From Agrilutibacter niabensis (GTDB taxonomy: Bacteria; Pseudomonadota; Gammaproteobacteria; Xanthomonadales; Xanthomonadaceae): 64,000 bases of DNA. How positions within the stretch are numbered: position 1 is the first letter of the stretch; every line of letters starts with the position of its first letter. The notes under the pieces are model-generated. The model ran no database searches and was not told the origin of the DNA. It worked only from the letters and a program-made list of their open reading frames with translations. The position numbers and the translations under genes are program-made. The stretch covers positions 248,001-312,000 of the forward strand of contig NZ_JBHSNJ010000012.1 in NCBI RefSeq assembly GCF_042657165.1. The letters run 5' to 3'. Of this stretch, positions 53,203-62,532 are shown piece by piece.

Positions 53203-54837
53203 ATGATGACGACGCAGCACCCTGATCCCGATTCCGGACCCACGCCACGACGCGAGCCGTCGATGGGGCGTTTCGACGAACTGCAGTTCAACCAGACCCG
53301 TTCCGATCCCCCGCATGCGTCGCGCACCCACGCCATGGCGGAGCGGATCCGCGCATGGAACTGGCGCTGGATCGCCGCCGTCGCGGTCGTGGTGATCGCG
53401 TTGCTGCTGCTGCGGCAACCACTGGCCACCTGGCTGTGGCCGGAAACCCGCGCCGAACGCCTGCGCCAGGAAGGCGCGCGCGCCCTGGCCCAAGGCCGGC
53501 TAACCGCCGCCGATGGCAGCGGGGCGCGCGAGCTCTACACCGCGGCGCTCGCGCTGGATCCGGACCGTGCCGATGCGCGCGCGGGCCTGGACCGTGTCGG
53601 CCAGGCCGCGCTGGCGCAGGCGCGCGCCGCGATTGCGCGCCGCCAGTTCGCACAGGCGCACGCCGCGCTGCAGCTCGCCGACGAGTTGTCCGTGCCCCGG
53701 GCGCAGGCCGGGGCGCTGCGTGAGCAACTGCGCCGCAATGAAGCCGCATCGGTCGGCATCGGCGACCTGCTCGAGCAGGCAGCCAGCGCCCGCGCCGCGG
53801 GAAAGCTCGAAGGCAGCGACGGTGCGTTGCCGCTGTACCAGCGGGTGCTCGAACTGCAGCCCGACCACACCCAGGCGCTGGAGGGTCGCGAAGACACGCT
53901 GTCCGACCTGCTGCAGCAGGCGCGAGACCGGCTTGAGGCGGGCGATCTGGCGGCTGCCGCCGTGATCGTTCTCCGCGTGCAGGCAGCCGATGCCGGCCAC
54001 GTCGAGTTGCCCGACGCGCTCGCCGCGCTGGCGCGCGCCGCGGAAACCAGGCGGCGCGAGGCCGATCGCCAATTGCGAAGCGGGCAACTGGCGCAGGCGC
54101 TGGAAGGTTACGACGCGGCGCTGCTGGTCGATCCCGAGGATGCCGAGGCCATGCGTGGCGCGCGCGCGGTCGCGTCGGCGCATGCGCAGCGCAGCGAGCG
54201 GCTTTCGGCCGATTACCGTTTCGACGAAGCCGAGGCCGAACTGCAGCAGGCGCGGTCCGTCATGGGGCAAGCTGCGACCCAGGTTCCGGCGATAGCTGAA
54301 GCCCAGCAGCACCTCACGCGCGCCCGGCAATTGCACCGGCAGGTGTCCGCGTCAGCGCCGACGCCGACGCAGCGCAGGCGGCTTGCGCAATTGCTGACGG
54401 AGGCTGCGCAGGCGGAGGCGCGTGGCGACCTGATCACGCCGCCGGGCGACAGTGCCTTCGACAAATTACGCGCCGCACGTGCGATCGCACCGCAGGATCG
54501 GCGGGTGCATGCAGCGTCCGCGCGCCTGGTGCCTGCGGCAGTGAAGTGCTTCAACGACGCATTGCGCGGCAACCGCCTCGTGCGCGCCGGCGCATGCCTC
54601 GACGCGCGTCGCGCACTGGAAGGCGAGAATGCAGCCGTCCGCGCGGGAAGCCGTGAACTCGCGCAGCGCTGGATCGCACTCGGTGAGCAGCGCCTGAGTT
54701 CGGGCGACGTGAAGGGCGCGCAGGCCGCGCTGGAAGCCGCGCGCATGTTGGACCCCACGGCGGATGGGCTTGCTGTCTTCGCCAACCGGCTGCGCGCGGC
54801 AACGATGGCAACCGACCGCGAGGAACGACGCTGGTAG
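53203..54837 (+). CDS. Membrane-anchored TPR-like protein
   Basis: The protein has 544 residues. One membrane segment (WIAAVAVVVIALLLLRQPLA, residues ~53-72) follows a short polar cytoplasmic part. The rest is helical with TPR-like 34-residue units: LRQEGARALAQGRLTAADGS, LYTAALALDPDRADARAGLD, AHAALQLADELSVPRAQAGA and LYQRVLELQPDHTQALEGRE. It is probably periplasmic and involved in protein contacts. The start at 53203 avoids overlap with relA; upstream codons in frame do not add a conserved region. No named family is assigned. Confidence 0.7.
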   Translation: MMTTQHPDPDSGPTPRREPSMGRFDELQFNQTRSDPPHASRTHAMAERIRAWNWRWIAAVAVVVIALLLLRQPLATWLWPETRAERLRQEGARALAQGRLTAADGSGARELYTAALALDPDRADARAGLDRVGQAALAQARAAIARRQFAQAHAALQLADELSVPRAQAGALREQLRRNEAASVGIGDLLEQAASARAAGKLEGSDGALPLYQRVLELQPDHTQALEGREDTLSDLLQQARDRLEAGDLAAAAVIVLRVQAADAGHVELPDALAALARAAETRRREADRQLRSGQLAQALEGYDAALLVDPEDAEAMRGARAVASAHAQRSERLSADYRFDEAEAELQQARSVMGQAATQVPAIAEAQQHLTRARQLHRQVSASAPTPTQRRRLAQLLTEAAQAEARGDLITPPGDSAFDKLRAARAIAPQDRRVHAASARLVPAAVKCFNDALRGNRLVRAGACLDARRALEGENAAVRAGSRELAQRWIALGEQRLSSGDVKGAQAALEAARMLDPTADGLAVFANRLRAATMATDREERRW

Positions 54838-54855
54838 TCCCGGCCGCTCCGCGCC

Positions 54856-56955
54856 TCAGGCCAGCAGCACGCGCCGCACTACTTCGCGCCCGGCATCCAG
54901 CGAGAAGTGACGCTCGACGTTGAGCAACCCATTGGTGGACAGGCGCTGCCAGAGCTCCTCATCGTGGTAGGCGCGCAGCACGGCATCCGCGAAGGCCGTC
55001 GCCTCGTCGGCCACCAGAACGTCCTCGCCGGCGCGAAGGTGCATGCCTTCCACCGCGCAACCGGTCGCCACCACCGGCTGGCCGTGCGCCATGCTCAGGT
55101 TCACCTTGCCCTTGACGCCGGCGCCGTAACGCAAGGGCGCGACGGCAACGCGCGCGCCGTCCATGTAGGGCGCGATGTCGGCCACGTGGCCATGCACGAC
55201 CACGCCGGGTTGCGCGGCCAGCATCGCGATCTCGTCCGGGACATCGCCGCCTATGCAGTGGAAACGCACGTCGGGCAAGCGCGCCCGGATAAGCGGGAAT
55301 ACCGACGCCGCAAACCATTGCACCGCATCGGTATTGGGCGGATGGCGGAAGCCACCGACGAAGACCAGGTCATGGCGGTGGGCGAAGGGCAGGCCGGGGC
55401 CGGAGACCCGATGCAGGTTGGAGAGTACGTCCACGCTGGCACGCGGCGCGTCGGTGGCAAGCAGCTCGCGTTCGGTTTCGCTGACCACCAGGGTCGCGTC
55501 GCTGCGGGCGATCACGTCCAGCTCCAGTGCGCGGGTGCGTTCGGCCGCGCGCAACAGCGCGGCATCGCTTGCCAGTTCGGCGCCACGGCGCTCGCGCAGG
55601 TAGTGCAGGTCGATCGTGTCGAACACGATGCGTGCGTCCGGCGCATGCTTGCGCAGTAGCGGCAGGAATTCGCGGGCGACGTAATGCCGGCACAGGATCG
55701 CGGTGTGGAAGCGCGGTCCATGTTCGCGCAGCCACGCGGGCGAGGTCCCCGAAAACGGTGCGTACCAGACCTCGATGCCCATCTGCTGCAACTCGGTGGT
55801 GTAGCGGCCGTCATGACCGTGGTCCGCCGGCAGGAACACGACGTGCGCCCCTTCGCTGCGCAGCAGGCGCATGAGATTGAACAGCCGCAGCGACCCGGAG
55901 TCACGGTCCGGCTGCGGGGTCAGCGCATCGATGACCAGTACGGTACGCCGATAGTGGCGGTCGGTGATGGATCCCATGCGCGTTGCGTGCACAGGGTGGG
56001 CTGCAAGCGTGGATTTCCAGCGCTCCGCGAACCGCCGCAGGTTGCGTGGCTGGCTGGACTTCACCCCGCGACGTTCATCGGTGCCGGTGGTGATTCCCTC
56101 CAGATGCACGACCCTGGAGGCGGGCTGCACCAGTACGTGCAGGCCGGCAGCGCGGACGCGCATCGCCAGGTCGGTGTCTTCATAGAAGGCCGGCGAATAC
56201 CGGTGATCGAATCCTCCCAGTTCGAGGCACAGGGTCCGAAGCATCGCCAGGGCGGCCCCGGACACGTAATCGACCCGTCGCGCATAGTTGAAAGCGGGTT
56301 CGCCCGAGGCGTGCAGATGCCCCAGCTTGTCGGCGGAACCGTCGTTCCAGACCACTCCCCCGGCTTCCTGCAGCCGGCCGTCGGGATAGAGCAGCTGCGC
56401 GCCGGCGATGCCGGTCCCCGGATGCTCGCGGAAGGTGCCCAGCAGCGCGTCCAGCCATCCCGGCTGGGGCACCGTATCGTTGTTGAGGAACACCACGTAC
56501 TCGCCACGCGCGAGGGCCAGGCCATCGTTGCATGCGGCGATGAAGCCGCCATTCTCCCGGCGGCGGTGGTAGCGAACGCCGGTGACCAGCGGCAATGCCG
56601 CCTGGGTCTCGTCGGACGAACCATCGTCGACGACGATGATCTCGATGGGTGCTTGTGGTGGATGCGCCGCGAGGGCGCGCAGGCACTTCAGCGTATGCGG
56701 GAACTCGTTGAAGACCGGGATGATGATGCTGGCCGCCGGAACATCACTGGCAGCAGCGACGCTCAGGCTGAAAGGAGCGAATGGTGCGTCGTCCGGCAGG
56801 TACAGGGTAGGTCGCAGTGTTTCCGGCACCCTGCGGAACTGCTTCTTTACGCGGCGCCAGGTTGAAGTCACGCCCCGGGTGCGCAGACTCGCCAGTCCGC
56901 GCCTGAACAGTCCTGTAATGCGATCGATGAGGAAGCGTAGGTCGGTCCAGTTCAT
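54856..56955 (-). CDS. Two-domain glycosyltransferase (GT2 plus GT4-like)
   Basis: The protein has 699 residues. Residues ~70-320 are a GT2/GT-A domain: ASIIIPVFNEFPHTLKCLRA, IIVVDDGSSDETQAALPL, LNNDT (metal-binding DxD-like), and FYEDTDLAMRVRAAGLHVLV. Residues ~340-699 form a GT4/GT-B domain with ATLVVSETERELLATDAPRA, FVGGFRHPPNTDAVQWF and GVKGKVNLSMAHGQPVVATG. Such fused enzymes make repeating glycans on surface polysaccharides or glycoproteins. The N-terminus has basic residues and no signal. It stands alone without a sugar gene cluster around it. Confidence 0.86.
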   Translation of the reverse strand: MNWTDLRFLIDRITGLFRRGLASLRTRGVTSTWRRVKKQFRRVPETLRPTLYLPDDAPFAPFSLSVAAASDVPAASIIIPVFNEFPHTLKCLRALAAHPPQAPIEIIVVDDGSSDETQAALPLVTGVRYHRRRENGGFIAACNDGLALARGEYVVFLNNDTVPQPGWLDALLGTFREHPGTGIAGAQLLYPDGRLQEAGGVVWNDGSADKLGHLHASGEPAFNYARRVDYVSGAALAMLRTLCLELGGFDHRYSPAFYEDTDLAMRVRAAGLHVLVQPASRVVHLEGITTGTDERRGVKSSQPRNLRRFAERWKSTLAAHPVHATRMGSITDRHYRRTVLVIDALTPQPDRDSGSLRLFNLMRLLRSEGAHVVFLPADHGHDGRYTTELQQMGIEVWYAPFSGTSPAWLREHGPRFHTAILCRHYVAREFLPLLRKHAPDARIVFDTIDLHYLRERRGAELASDAALLRAAERTRALELDVIARSDATLVVSETERELLATDAPRASVDVLSNLHRVSGPGLPFAHRHDLVFVGGFRHPPNTDAVQWFAASVFPLIRARLPDVRFHCIGGDVPDEIAMLAAQPGVVVHGHVADIAPYMDGARVAVAPLRYGAGVKGKVNLSMAHGQPVVATGCAVEGMHLRAGEDVLVADEATAFADAVLRAYHDEELWQRLSTNGLLNVERHFSLDAGREVVRRVLLA

Positions 56956-57066
56956 TCCGAAGGTTCCGGGTACATCACGCTTCCTGCTTTGTGGCCGCCC
57001 GATCTGGCGTGGGAGCCTGCGTTAGACTCGCCCAACTCGGGCGCAGCCCGGCTATTTTGGCATCTC

Positions 57067-59442
57067 GTGGCAATCGATTACGACGAAGACGAAGACGGCG
57101 CTCCGGCCGCAGGCCAGTGGAAGCGCCGACTGGTCACCTGGACGCTGGCGGCGATCGGCCTCGGGCTGGGCTTCCTGATTCCTTACATGCTGTACCTGAA
57201 CCACCAGGTCACCGAACGCTTCGGCCGCCTGCAGTGGCAGATCCCGACGCGGGTCTATGCGCGTCCGCTGGAACTTCGCCCCGGGTTGGTGCTGGACACG
57301 CGCACGCTCAAGACCGAGCTCGATGCCGCCAGTTACCATGAGGGCGACGGCAGCCGCGCCGGCAGCTATGCCCGCGACGGCGGACGCTGGAAGATTTCCA
57401 GTCGCGGTTTCAATGACGTCGACGGCGCGGTGCCGGCCCGGCGCATCGAGGTGGTGGTTTCCGGCGGCCGCGTCGCCAGCGTCCGCGACGTCGCCAGCAA
57501 GGGCAAGCTCAAGGTCGTGCGCCTGGATCCCGCGCGCATCGCCACGCTCTATGGCCAGAAGCAGGAAGAGCGCCGCCTGGTCCGCATCGAGGAAGTGCCC
57601 GAACTGCTGGTGACCGGCCTGCAGGCGGTCGAGGATCGCGACTTCAACCACCATATCGGCATCGACTTCTCCGGCATGCTGCGCGCGGCGTTCAAGACCG
57701 CCACCGGCACCCGCCAGGGCGCGAGCACGCTGACCCAGCAACTCGCGCGCAGCGGCCTGCTCGGGATCGGCAAGGAACAGACGGTCAGCCGCAAGTTCAA
57801 CGAGATCCTGTACGCGCTGATCATCGATGCGCGCTACGACAAGCGTGACATCCTCGAGGCCTACCTCAACCAGGTCTACCTCGGCCAGCGCGGATCGCAG
57901 GCGATCCATGGCGTCGCCGCGGCATCGGAGTTCTGGTTCGGGCGCGACCTGCGCGACCTCAAGACCGAACAGGTCGCGCTGCTGGTCGGCATCGTGCGCG
58001 GTCCGTCGTGGTACGACCCGCGTCGCAATCCCGAGCGCGCGCTCGAACGCCGCAACTTCGCGCTCGGCGAATTCCGCGAAACCAACCTGATCGACGAGAA
58101 GGAATACCAGCGCGCGCTGAAGGCGCCGCTGGGCGTCACCGACTCGCCGGGGACCCTCGCGCCCAACCGCTTCCCGGCGTATGTCGATCTCGTCCGCCGC
58201 CAGCTGGCGCGCGACTATCCGGCCGACCAGCTCGTCGGCGCCGGGTTGAGCGTCATGACCGGCATGTCGCCGGCGGCGCAGGCGCTCGCCGAAGGCGGGG
58301 TCACGCGCACCCTCAAGAGCCTCGACCACAAGACGCGCCCGCCGCTGCAGGCGGGCCTGGTCGTCACCGACGTGCACAACGGCGAGGTGGTCGCGGTGGT
58401 CGGCAGCCGCCTGTATGCCGAGCACGGCTTCAACCGCGCGGTCGAAGCGCAGCGTCCGGTGGGTTCGCTGCTCAAGCCGTTCGTCTACCTGCTCGCGCTG
58501 GCGACGCCGGACCGGTACTCGCTCGCCAGCTACTTAGACGATTCCCCGGTCACCGTGGACCTGGGACGCGGCAAGAAGTGGAGTCCGGGCAATTCCGACG
58601 GCCGCAGCCACGGCACCGTGCGCCTGATCGACGCGCTGGCGATGTCGTACAACCAGGCCACCGTGCGCGTGGGCATGAAGGTGGCGCCCGAACGCCTCGC
58701 CGACCTGATCCGCACGCTCGCCGGCATCCAGGCCGAGCCGAATCCCTCGCTGATCCTGGGCGCGCTCGACCAGAGCCCGTATGCGATGGCGCAGCTGTAC
58801 CAGTTCCTCGCCAGCGGCGGCCAGATCCAGCCGCTGCATGCGGTGCGCGGCGTGCTCGATGCCAACGGTCGCGCGCTCAAGCGCTACGACACCAAGCCCG
58901 CGCCCGCGCAGGAAGGCGATGCCATCGCCGCGCGCCTGATCACGATCGCCGGACAGCAGACCGTCACCAGCGGCACCGCCGCGCAACTGGTGCGCGACGG
59001 ACTGGGACGGCTGAATGCCGCCGGCAAGACCGGCACCAGCAACGACGGCCGCGACAGCTGGTTCGCCGGCTGGACCGGCGACCACCTCGCCGTGGTCTGG
59101 GTGGGCAACGACCAGAACAAGGAAACCGGCCTGTACGGCGCCACCGGCGCGATGCGCGTGTGGTCGGCGATCTTCTCGCGCCTGCCGAGCGCGCCGCTGG
59201 AAGTCGGCAGCAAGGGCGTCGACTGGCAGTGGGTGATCGGCAGCAACACCACCGACGCTGATTGCGCCGGCGCGCGCCGCTTCGCCTTCGTCGCCGGTTT
59301 CGCGCCGCAGTACGCGCCGTGCCCGATGCCGCAGCCGGAAGCCCAGGAAGAGGGCGGCGGCTGGCGGGACTGGTTCGGACTGGGCCGCGACGATGATGAA
59401 AAAGAGCGCGAAACGGCACCGCCGCCGCCGGACGAGCAATGA
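57067..59442 (+). CDS. mrcB: Penicillin-binding protein 1B (transglycosylase/transpeptidase)
   Basis: The protein has 791 residues, starting at a likely GTG (57067). An N-terminal acidic stretch DYDEDEDGA precedes one membrane segment (WTLAAIGLGLGFLIPYMLYL). A UB2H-like domain precedes the GT51 domain, with the catalytic Glu region VEDRDFNHHIGID and QGASTLTQQLARSGLLG. The transpeptidase domain has SLLK (PVGSLLKPF), SYN (MSYNQAT) and KTGTSND. PBP1b makes and cross-links peptidoglycan with activator LpoB and CpoB. An ATG 26 codons upstream would add residues without similarity. Its stop overlaps the next gene. Confidence 0.94.
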   Translation: MAIDYDEDEDGAPAAGQWKRRLVTWTLAAIGLGLGFLIPYMLYLNHQVTERFGRLQWQIPTRVYARPLELRPGLVLDTRTLKTELDAASYHEGDGSRAGSYARDGGRWKISSRGFNDVDGAVPARRIEVVVSGGRVASVRDVASKGKLKVVRLDPARIATLYGQKQEERRLVRIEEVPELLVTGLQAVEDRDFNHHIGIDFSGMLRAAFKTATGTRQGASTLTQQLARSGLLGIGKEQTVSRKFNEILYALIIDARYDKRDILEAYLNQVYLGQRGSQAIHGVAAASEFWFGRDLRDLKTEQVALLVGIVRGPSWYDPRRNPERALERRNFALGEFRETNLIDEKEYQRALKAPLGVTDSPGTLAPNRFPAYVDLVRRQLARDYPADQLVGAGLSVMTGMSPAAQALAEGGVTRTLKSLDHKTRPPLQAGLVVTDVHNGEVVAVVGSRLYAEHGFNRAVEAQRPVGSLLKPFVYLLALATPDRYSLASYLDDSPVTVDLGRGKKWSPGNSDGRSHGTVRLIDALAMSYNQATVRVGMKVAPERLADLIRTLAGIQAEPNPSLILGALDQSPYAMAQLYQFLASGGQIQPLHAVRGVLDANGRALKRYDTKPAPAQEGDAIAARLITIAGQQTVTSGTAAQLVRDGLGRLNAAGKTGTSNDGRDSWFAGWTGDHLAVVWVGNDQNKETGLYGATGAMRVWSAIFSRLPSAPLEVGSKGVDWQWVIGSNTTDADCAGARRFAFVAGFAPQYAPCPMPQPEAQEEGGGWRDWFGLGRDDDEKERETAPPPPDEQ

Positions 59443-60026
59443 CTGGGCGGACGTCGATGATGCGTGGCCTGTGGATGGGCGGGTGCCTGGCCGCGCTGCT
59501 GGTCGGCTGCGCCGCGCCGACGAAGTCAACGGCGACTCCCGCTTTCGATGCCGTCGCGCTGGTGCAGACGATCCGTGCCGCCGGCGCCGCGACCTCGACC
59601 GAACTCGACGTGCAGCCGCTGCGCGACCCGCAGGTCGAGGACCTGCGCCAGCAGGCGGCCCAGCTCGAGGCCAGGCGGATGTATCGCGGCGCGGCCGACC
59701 TGCTGGATCGCGCCATGGCACTCAATCCGGAGGATCCGGCCCTGCTGCAGGACCGCGCCGAGCTCGCAATGCTGCTGCACGACGCCGCGCAGGCCGAGCA
59801 GCTGGCCAGGCAGGCGATCGCGCTGGGATCCACCACCGGCCCGTTGTGCCGCCGGCACTGGGAAACCGTGCTGCAGTCCGCGCTGCTGCGCGCCAACGAT
59901 CGCGTGATCCGCCGCGGTGAAGGCGAAGCGCAGGCGACCGCACGCGTCGGCGAAGCCGCCGCCGAAGTGCGCAATGCGCGCACGCAACGCGATGCCTGCA
60001 CCGTCGCCGCGCCGAACCGTTACTGA
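59439..60026 (+). CDS. Lipoprotein with TPR-like repeats
   Basis: The protein has 195 residues. The lipoprotein signal is MMRGLWMGGCLAALLVGCAA with lipobox LVGC. A TPR-like middle (LEARRMYRGAADLLDRAMAL and LLQDRAELAMLLHDAAQAEQ) is followed by a polar C-terminus. The start can be the ATG at 59439, which overlaps the mrcB stop, or the tandem ATGs at 59457 and 59460. Coupling to PBP1b hints at an accessory role in peptidoglycan synthesis, comparable in position to LpoB, but the sequence does not resemble LpoB. Confidence 0.7.
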   Translation: MTGRTSMMRGLWMGGCLAALLVGCAAPTKSTATPAFDAVALVQTIRAAGAATSTELDVQPLRDPQVEDLRQQAAQLEARRMYRGAADLLDRAMALNPEDPALLQDRAELAMLLHDAAQAEQLARQAIALGSTTGPLCRRHWETVLQSALLRANDRVIRRGEGEAQATARVGEAAAEVRNARTQRDACTVAAPNRY

Positions 60027-60032
60027 GGTCGC

Positions 60033-62123
60033 ATGTCCAGCCGTCTTGCCGAAGCCAGCCGCGCGGCATTGAGCGAGGGCGGCGATCTCGCCCAGCGCAT
60101 CGATTCGTTCGCGCCGCGCGCCGCGCAGCAGGACCTGTCCGCGGCGATCGCAGGCGCCTTCGAAACCCGCGGCACGCTGATCGCCGAAGCCGGCACTGGC
60201 ACGGGCAAGACCTTCGCCTACCTGGTGCCCGCGCTGTTGTCGGGGATGAAGACCATCATCTCCACCGGCACCCGCGCGCTGCAGGACCAGCTCTACCACC
60301 GCGACCTGCCGCGCGTGCGCGATGCGCTCGGCCGCGGCCTGAAGACCGCGCTGCTCAAGGGGCGCGCGAACTACCTGTGCCTGTACCGCCTGAACCAGGC
60401 CAAGGGCGAGCCGAAGTTCGCCAGCCGCGAGCAGATCGCACAGTTCCAGCGCATCGTGTCCTGGAGCGGGCGCACGCGCATGGGCGACCTCGCCGAGGTC
60501 GAGGCGCTGCCCGAGGATTCGCCGCTGCTGCCGATGGTGACCTCGACCGCCGACAACTGCCTCGGCAGCGAATGCCCGTTCTTCGGCGACTGCTTCGTCG
60601 TGCAGGCGCGGCAGCGCGCGCAGGCCGCCGACCTGGTCGTGGTGAACCACCACCTGCTGCTGGCGGACCTCGCGCTCAAGCAGGAGGGCTTCGGCGAGAT
60701 CCTGCCGGGCGCGCAGGCGTTCGTGGTCGATGAAGCACACCAGCTACCCGACCTCGCCGCGCAGTTCTTCGGTGAAGCCCTGAGTGCCCGGCCGCTGGTG
60801 GAACTGGCACGCGATGCCATCGCCGAATGCAAGGACGTGCCCGGTTCGCTCGCCGCGATCCAGGGGCCGGCGCGCGAACTCGAGCACGCCGTGCGTGCGC
60901 TGCGCGCGGCCATGGATGAACTGCCGGTGCGCGGCACGCGTCGCCGCGCGGCCGACCTGGAAGTCACCGAGCAGGCGTTCGACGCGCTCGACGCCGCGCT
61001 GTCGCACCTGCAGGCCGCGCTGGAGCCGCTGCGCGATACCGCGCCGGGTTTCGACAGCTGCACGGCACGCGCGCGCGAATTCGTCTCGCGACTGCGCCGC
61101 TGGCGCGGCGAAGCGGCGCCGGAAGTCGACGTCAATGACGACGACGATTTCGACATGCCGTTCTACGAGCCGGCGTCCGGAGTCGGCGCGGAGGATCACG
61201 AAGCCACGGCCCAACCGCCGCGAGCGCCCGAAGATACGGGCGTTCATTGGTACGAGCTGACCGCGCGCGGCTTCCGGCTCAGCCGTACGCCACTGGATGT
61301 CGCCGGCCCGCTGGCGCAGCACCGCGAGCGCTCGCACGCGGCGTGGGTGTTCACATCGGCGACGCTGGCGGTCGGCGGGCGCTTCGATCATTACGCGGCC
61401 AAGCTCGGCCTGCTCGATCCGCAGACGCTGCTGGCGCCCAGTCCGTTCGACTGGCCGCGGCAGGCGTTGTGCTACCTGCCGCCGGGCCTGCCCGATCCGG
61501 TCGTGCGCCACTACAACGAGAGCCTGGTCGACAAGCTGCGTCCGGTGCTGGAAGCCTCCAGCGGCCGCGCCTTCATCCTGTTCGCCTCGCACCGCGCCCT
61601 GCGCGAGGCGGCTGAGCTGCTGCGCGACGGTCCGTGGCCGCTGTTCGTGCAGGGCGAGGCGCCGCGCCCGGTGTTGCTGGAGCGGTTCCGCGCTTCCGGC
61701 AACGGCGTGCTGCTGGGTGCGGCGAGTTTCCGCGAAGGCGTCGACGTCGCCGGGGAAGCCCTGAGCGTGGTGATCATCGACAAGCTGCCGTTCGCCGCAC
61801 CCGACGATCCGGTGTTCGAGGCCCGCCTGGAAGCTATCCGCCGCAACGGCGGCAACCCGTTCCGCGACGAACAGCTGCCGCAGGCCGTGATCGCGCTGAA
61901 GCAGGGCGCCGGTCGCCTGATCCGCAGCGAAAGCGATCGTGGCGTGCTGGTGTTGTGCGATCCGCGGCTGATGTCCAAGAGCTACGGCAAGGTGTTCCTC
62001 GACTCGCTGCCGCCGTTGCCGAAAACGAGGCGGCTGGAAGACGTGACGGCGTTTTTTGCGCCAGGGCCCGCTTCGATAGAATCGGCTTCGACCTCCACCA
62101 TTACGGAACACGACCATGGCTGA
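60033..62123 (+). CDS. yoaA: ATP-dependent DNA helicase, YoaA/DinG type
   Basis: The protein has 696 residues. Walker A is AEAGTGTGKTFAYLVPALL. The iron-sulfur cluster Cys residues are in LKGRANYLCLYRLNQ and CLGSECPFFGDCFV, and helicase motif II is VVDEAHQLPD. The C-terminal part has ASFREGVDVAGEALSVVIID and GRLIRSESDRGVLVLCD. This is the XPD-like 5'-3' helicase group, used in DNA-damage tolerance. Being followed by tsaB (with a VOC gene between) parallels the yeaZ-yoaA arrangement in E. coli, so YoaA is preferred over DinG. It starts seven bases after the lipoprotein stop. Confidence 0.9.
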   Translation: MSSRLAEASRAALSEGGDLAQRIDSFAPRAAQQDLSAAIAGAFETRGTLIAEAGTGTGKTFAYLVPALLSGMKTIISTGTRALQDQLYHRDLPRVRDALGRGLKTALLKGRANYLCLYRLNQAKGEPKFASREQIAQFQRIVSWSGRTRMGDLAEVEALPEDSPLLPMVTSTADNCLGSECPFFGDCFVVQARQRAQAADLVVVNHHLLLADLALKQEGFGEILPGAQAFVVDEAHQLPDLAAQFFGEALSARPLVELARDAIAECKDVPGSLAAIQGPARELEHAVRALRAAMDELPVRGTRRRAADLEVTEQAFDALDAALSHLQAALEPLRDTAPGFDSCTARAREFVSRLRRWRGEAAPEVDVNDDDDFDMPFYEPASGVGAEDHEATAQPPRAPEDTGVHWYELTARGFRLSRTPLDVAGPLAQHRERSHAAWVFTSATLAVGGRFDHYAAKLGLLDPQTLLAPSPFDWPRQALCYLPPGLPDPVVRHYNESLVDKLRPVLEASSGRAFILFASHRALREAAELLRDGPWPLFVQGEAPRPVLLERFRASGNGVLLGAASFREGVDVAGEALSVVIIDKLPFAAPDDPVFEARLEAIRRNGGNPFRDEQLPQAVIALKQGAGRLIRSESDRGVLVLCDPRLMSKSYGKVFLDSLPPLPKTRRLEDVTAFFAPGPASIESASTSTITEHDHG

Positions 62124-62532
62124 TGGCAAACCGCGTGTGCATGGCCTGGGTGGCATCTTCTTCAAGGCGAAGGATCCGCAGGCGCTCTCCGGCTGGTACG
62201 CGAAGCACCTGGGGCTGGGCGTGGAAGAGTGGGGCGGAGCGCTGCTGCATTGGCGCCGGAGCGACACGGGTGAGCCCGCCTGCACCGTGTGGTCCCCGTT
62301 CCAGGAGGGCACCGACTACTTCAAGCCGAGCGAGCGCGAGTTCATGCTCAATTTCCGCGTCGACGACCTCGACGCGACGCTGGCGGCGCTGCGCGAGGAG
62401 GGCTGCAACGTCCTCGACCGCGGCGAGGACAGCGAGCAGGGCCGCTTCGGCTACGTCGTCGACCCGGAAGGCACGCTGATCGAGCTGTGGCAGCCGAATC
62501 CGGACGACCCCTCGCAGAATTCGCCGGCATGA
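62116..62532 (+). CDS. VOC family protein (glyoxalase-like)
   Basis: The protein has 138 residues. It is a single vicinal-oxygen-chelate domain pair: VHGLGGIFFKAKDPQALSGW, WYAKHLGLGVEEWGGALLHW, and FNFRVDDLDATLAALREEGC with FGYVVDPEGTLIELWQP. The ELWQP end holds a metal-binding Glu. Members catalyse isomerase, dioxygenase or glyoxalase reactions or bind antibiotics; the specific function is unknown. It overlaps the helicase by eight bases and tsaB by four, so it lies in the same transcription unit. Confidence 0.85.
   Translation: MADGKPRVHGLGGIFFKAKDPQALSGWYAKHLGLGVEEWGGALLHWRRSDTGEPACTVWSPFQEGTDYFKPSEREFMLNFRVDDLDATLAALREEGCNVLDRGEDSEQGRFGYVVDPEGTLIELWQPNPDDPSQNSPA

Noticed and set aside
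57052..58425. 457-codon minus-strand frame opposite mrcB
   Set aside because: Shadow of PBP1b with no domain of its own.
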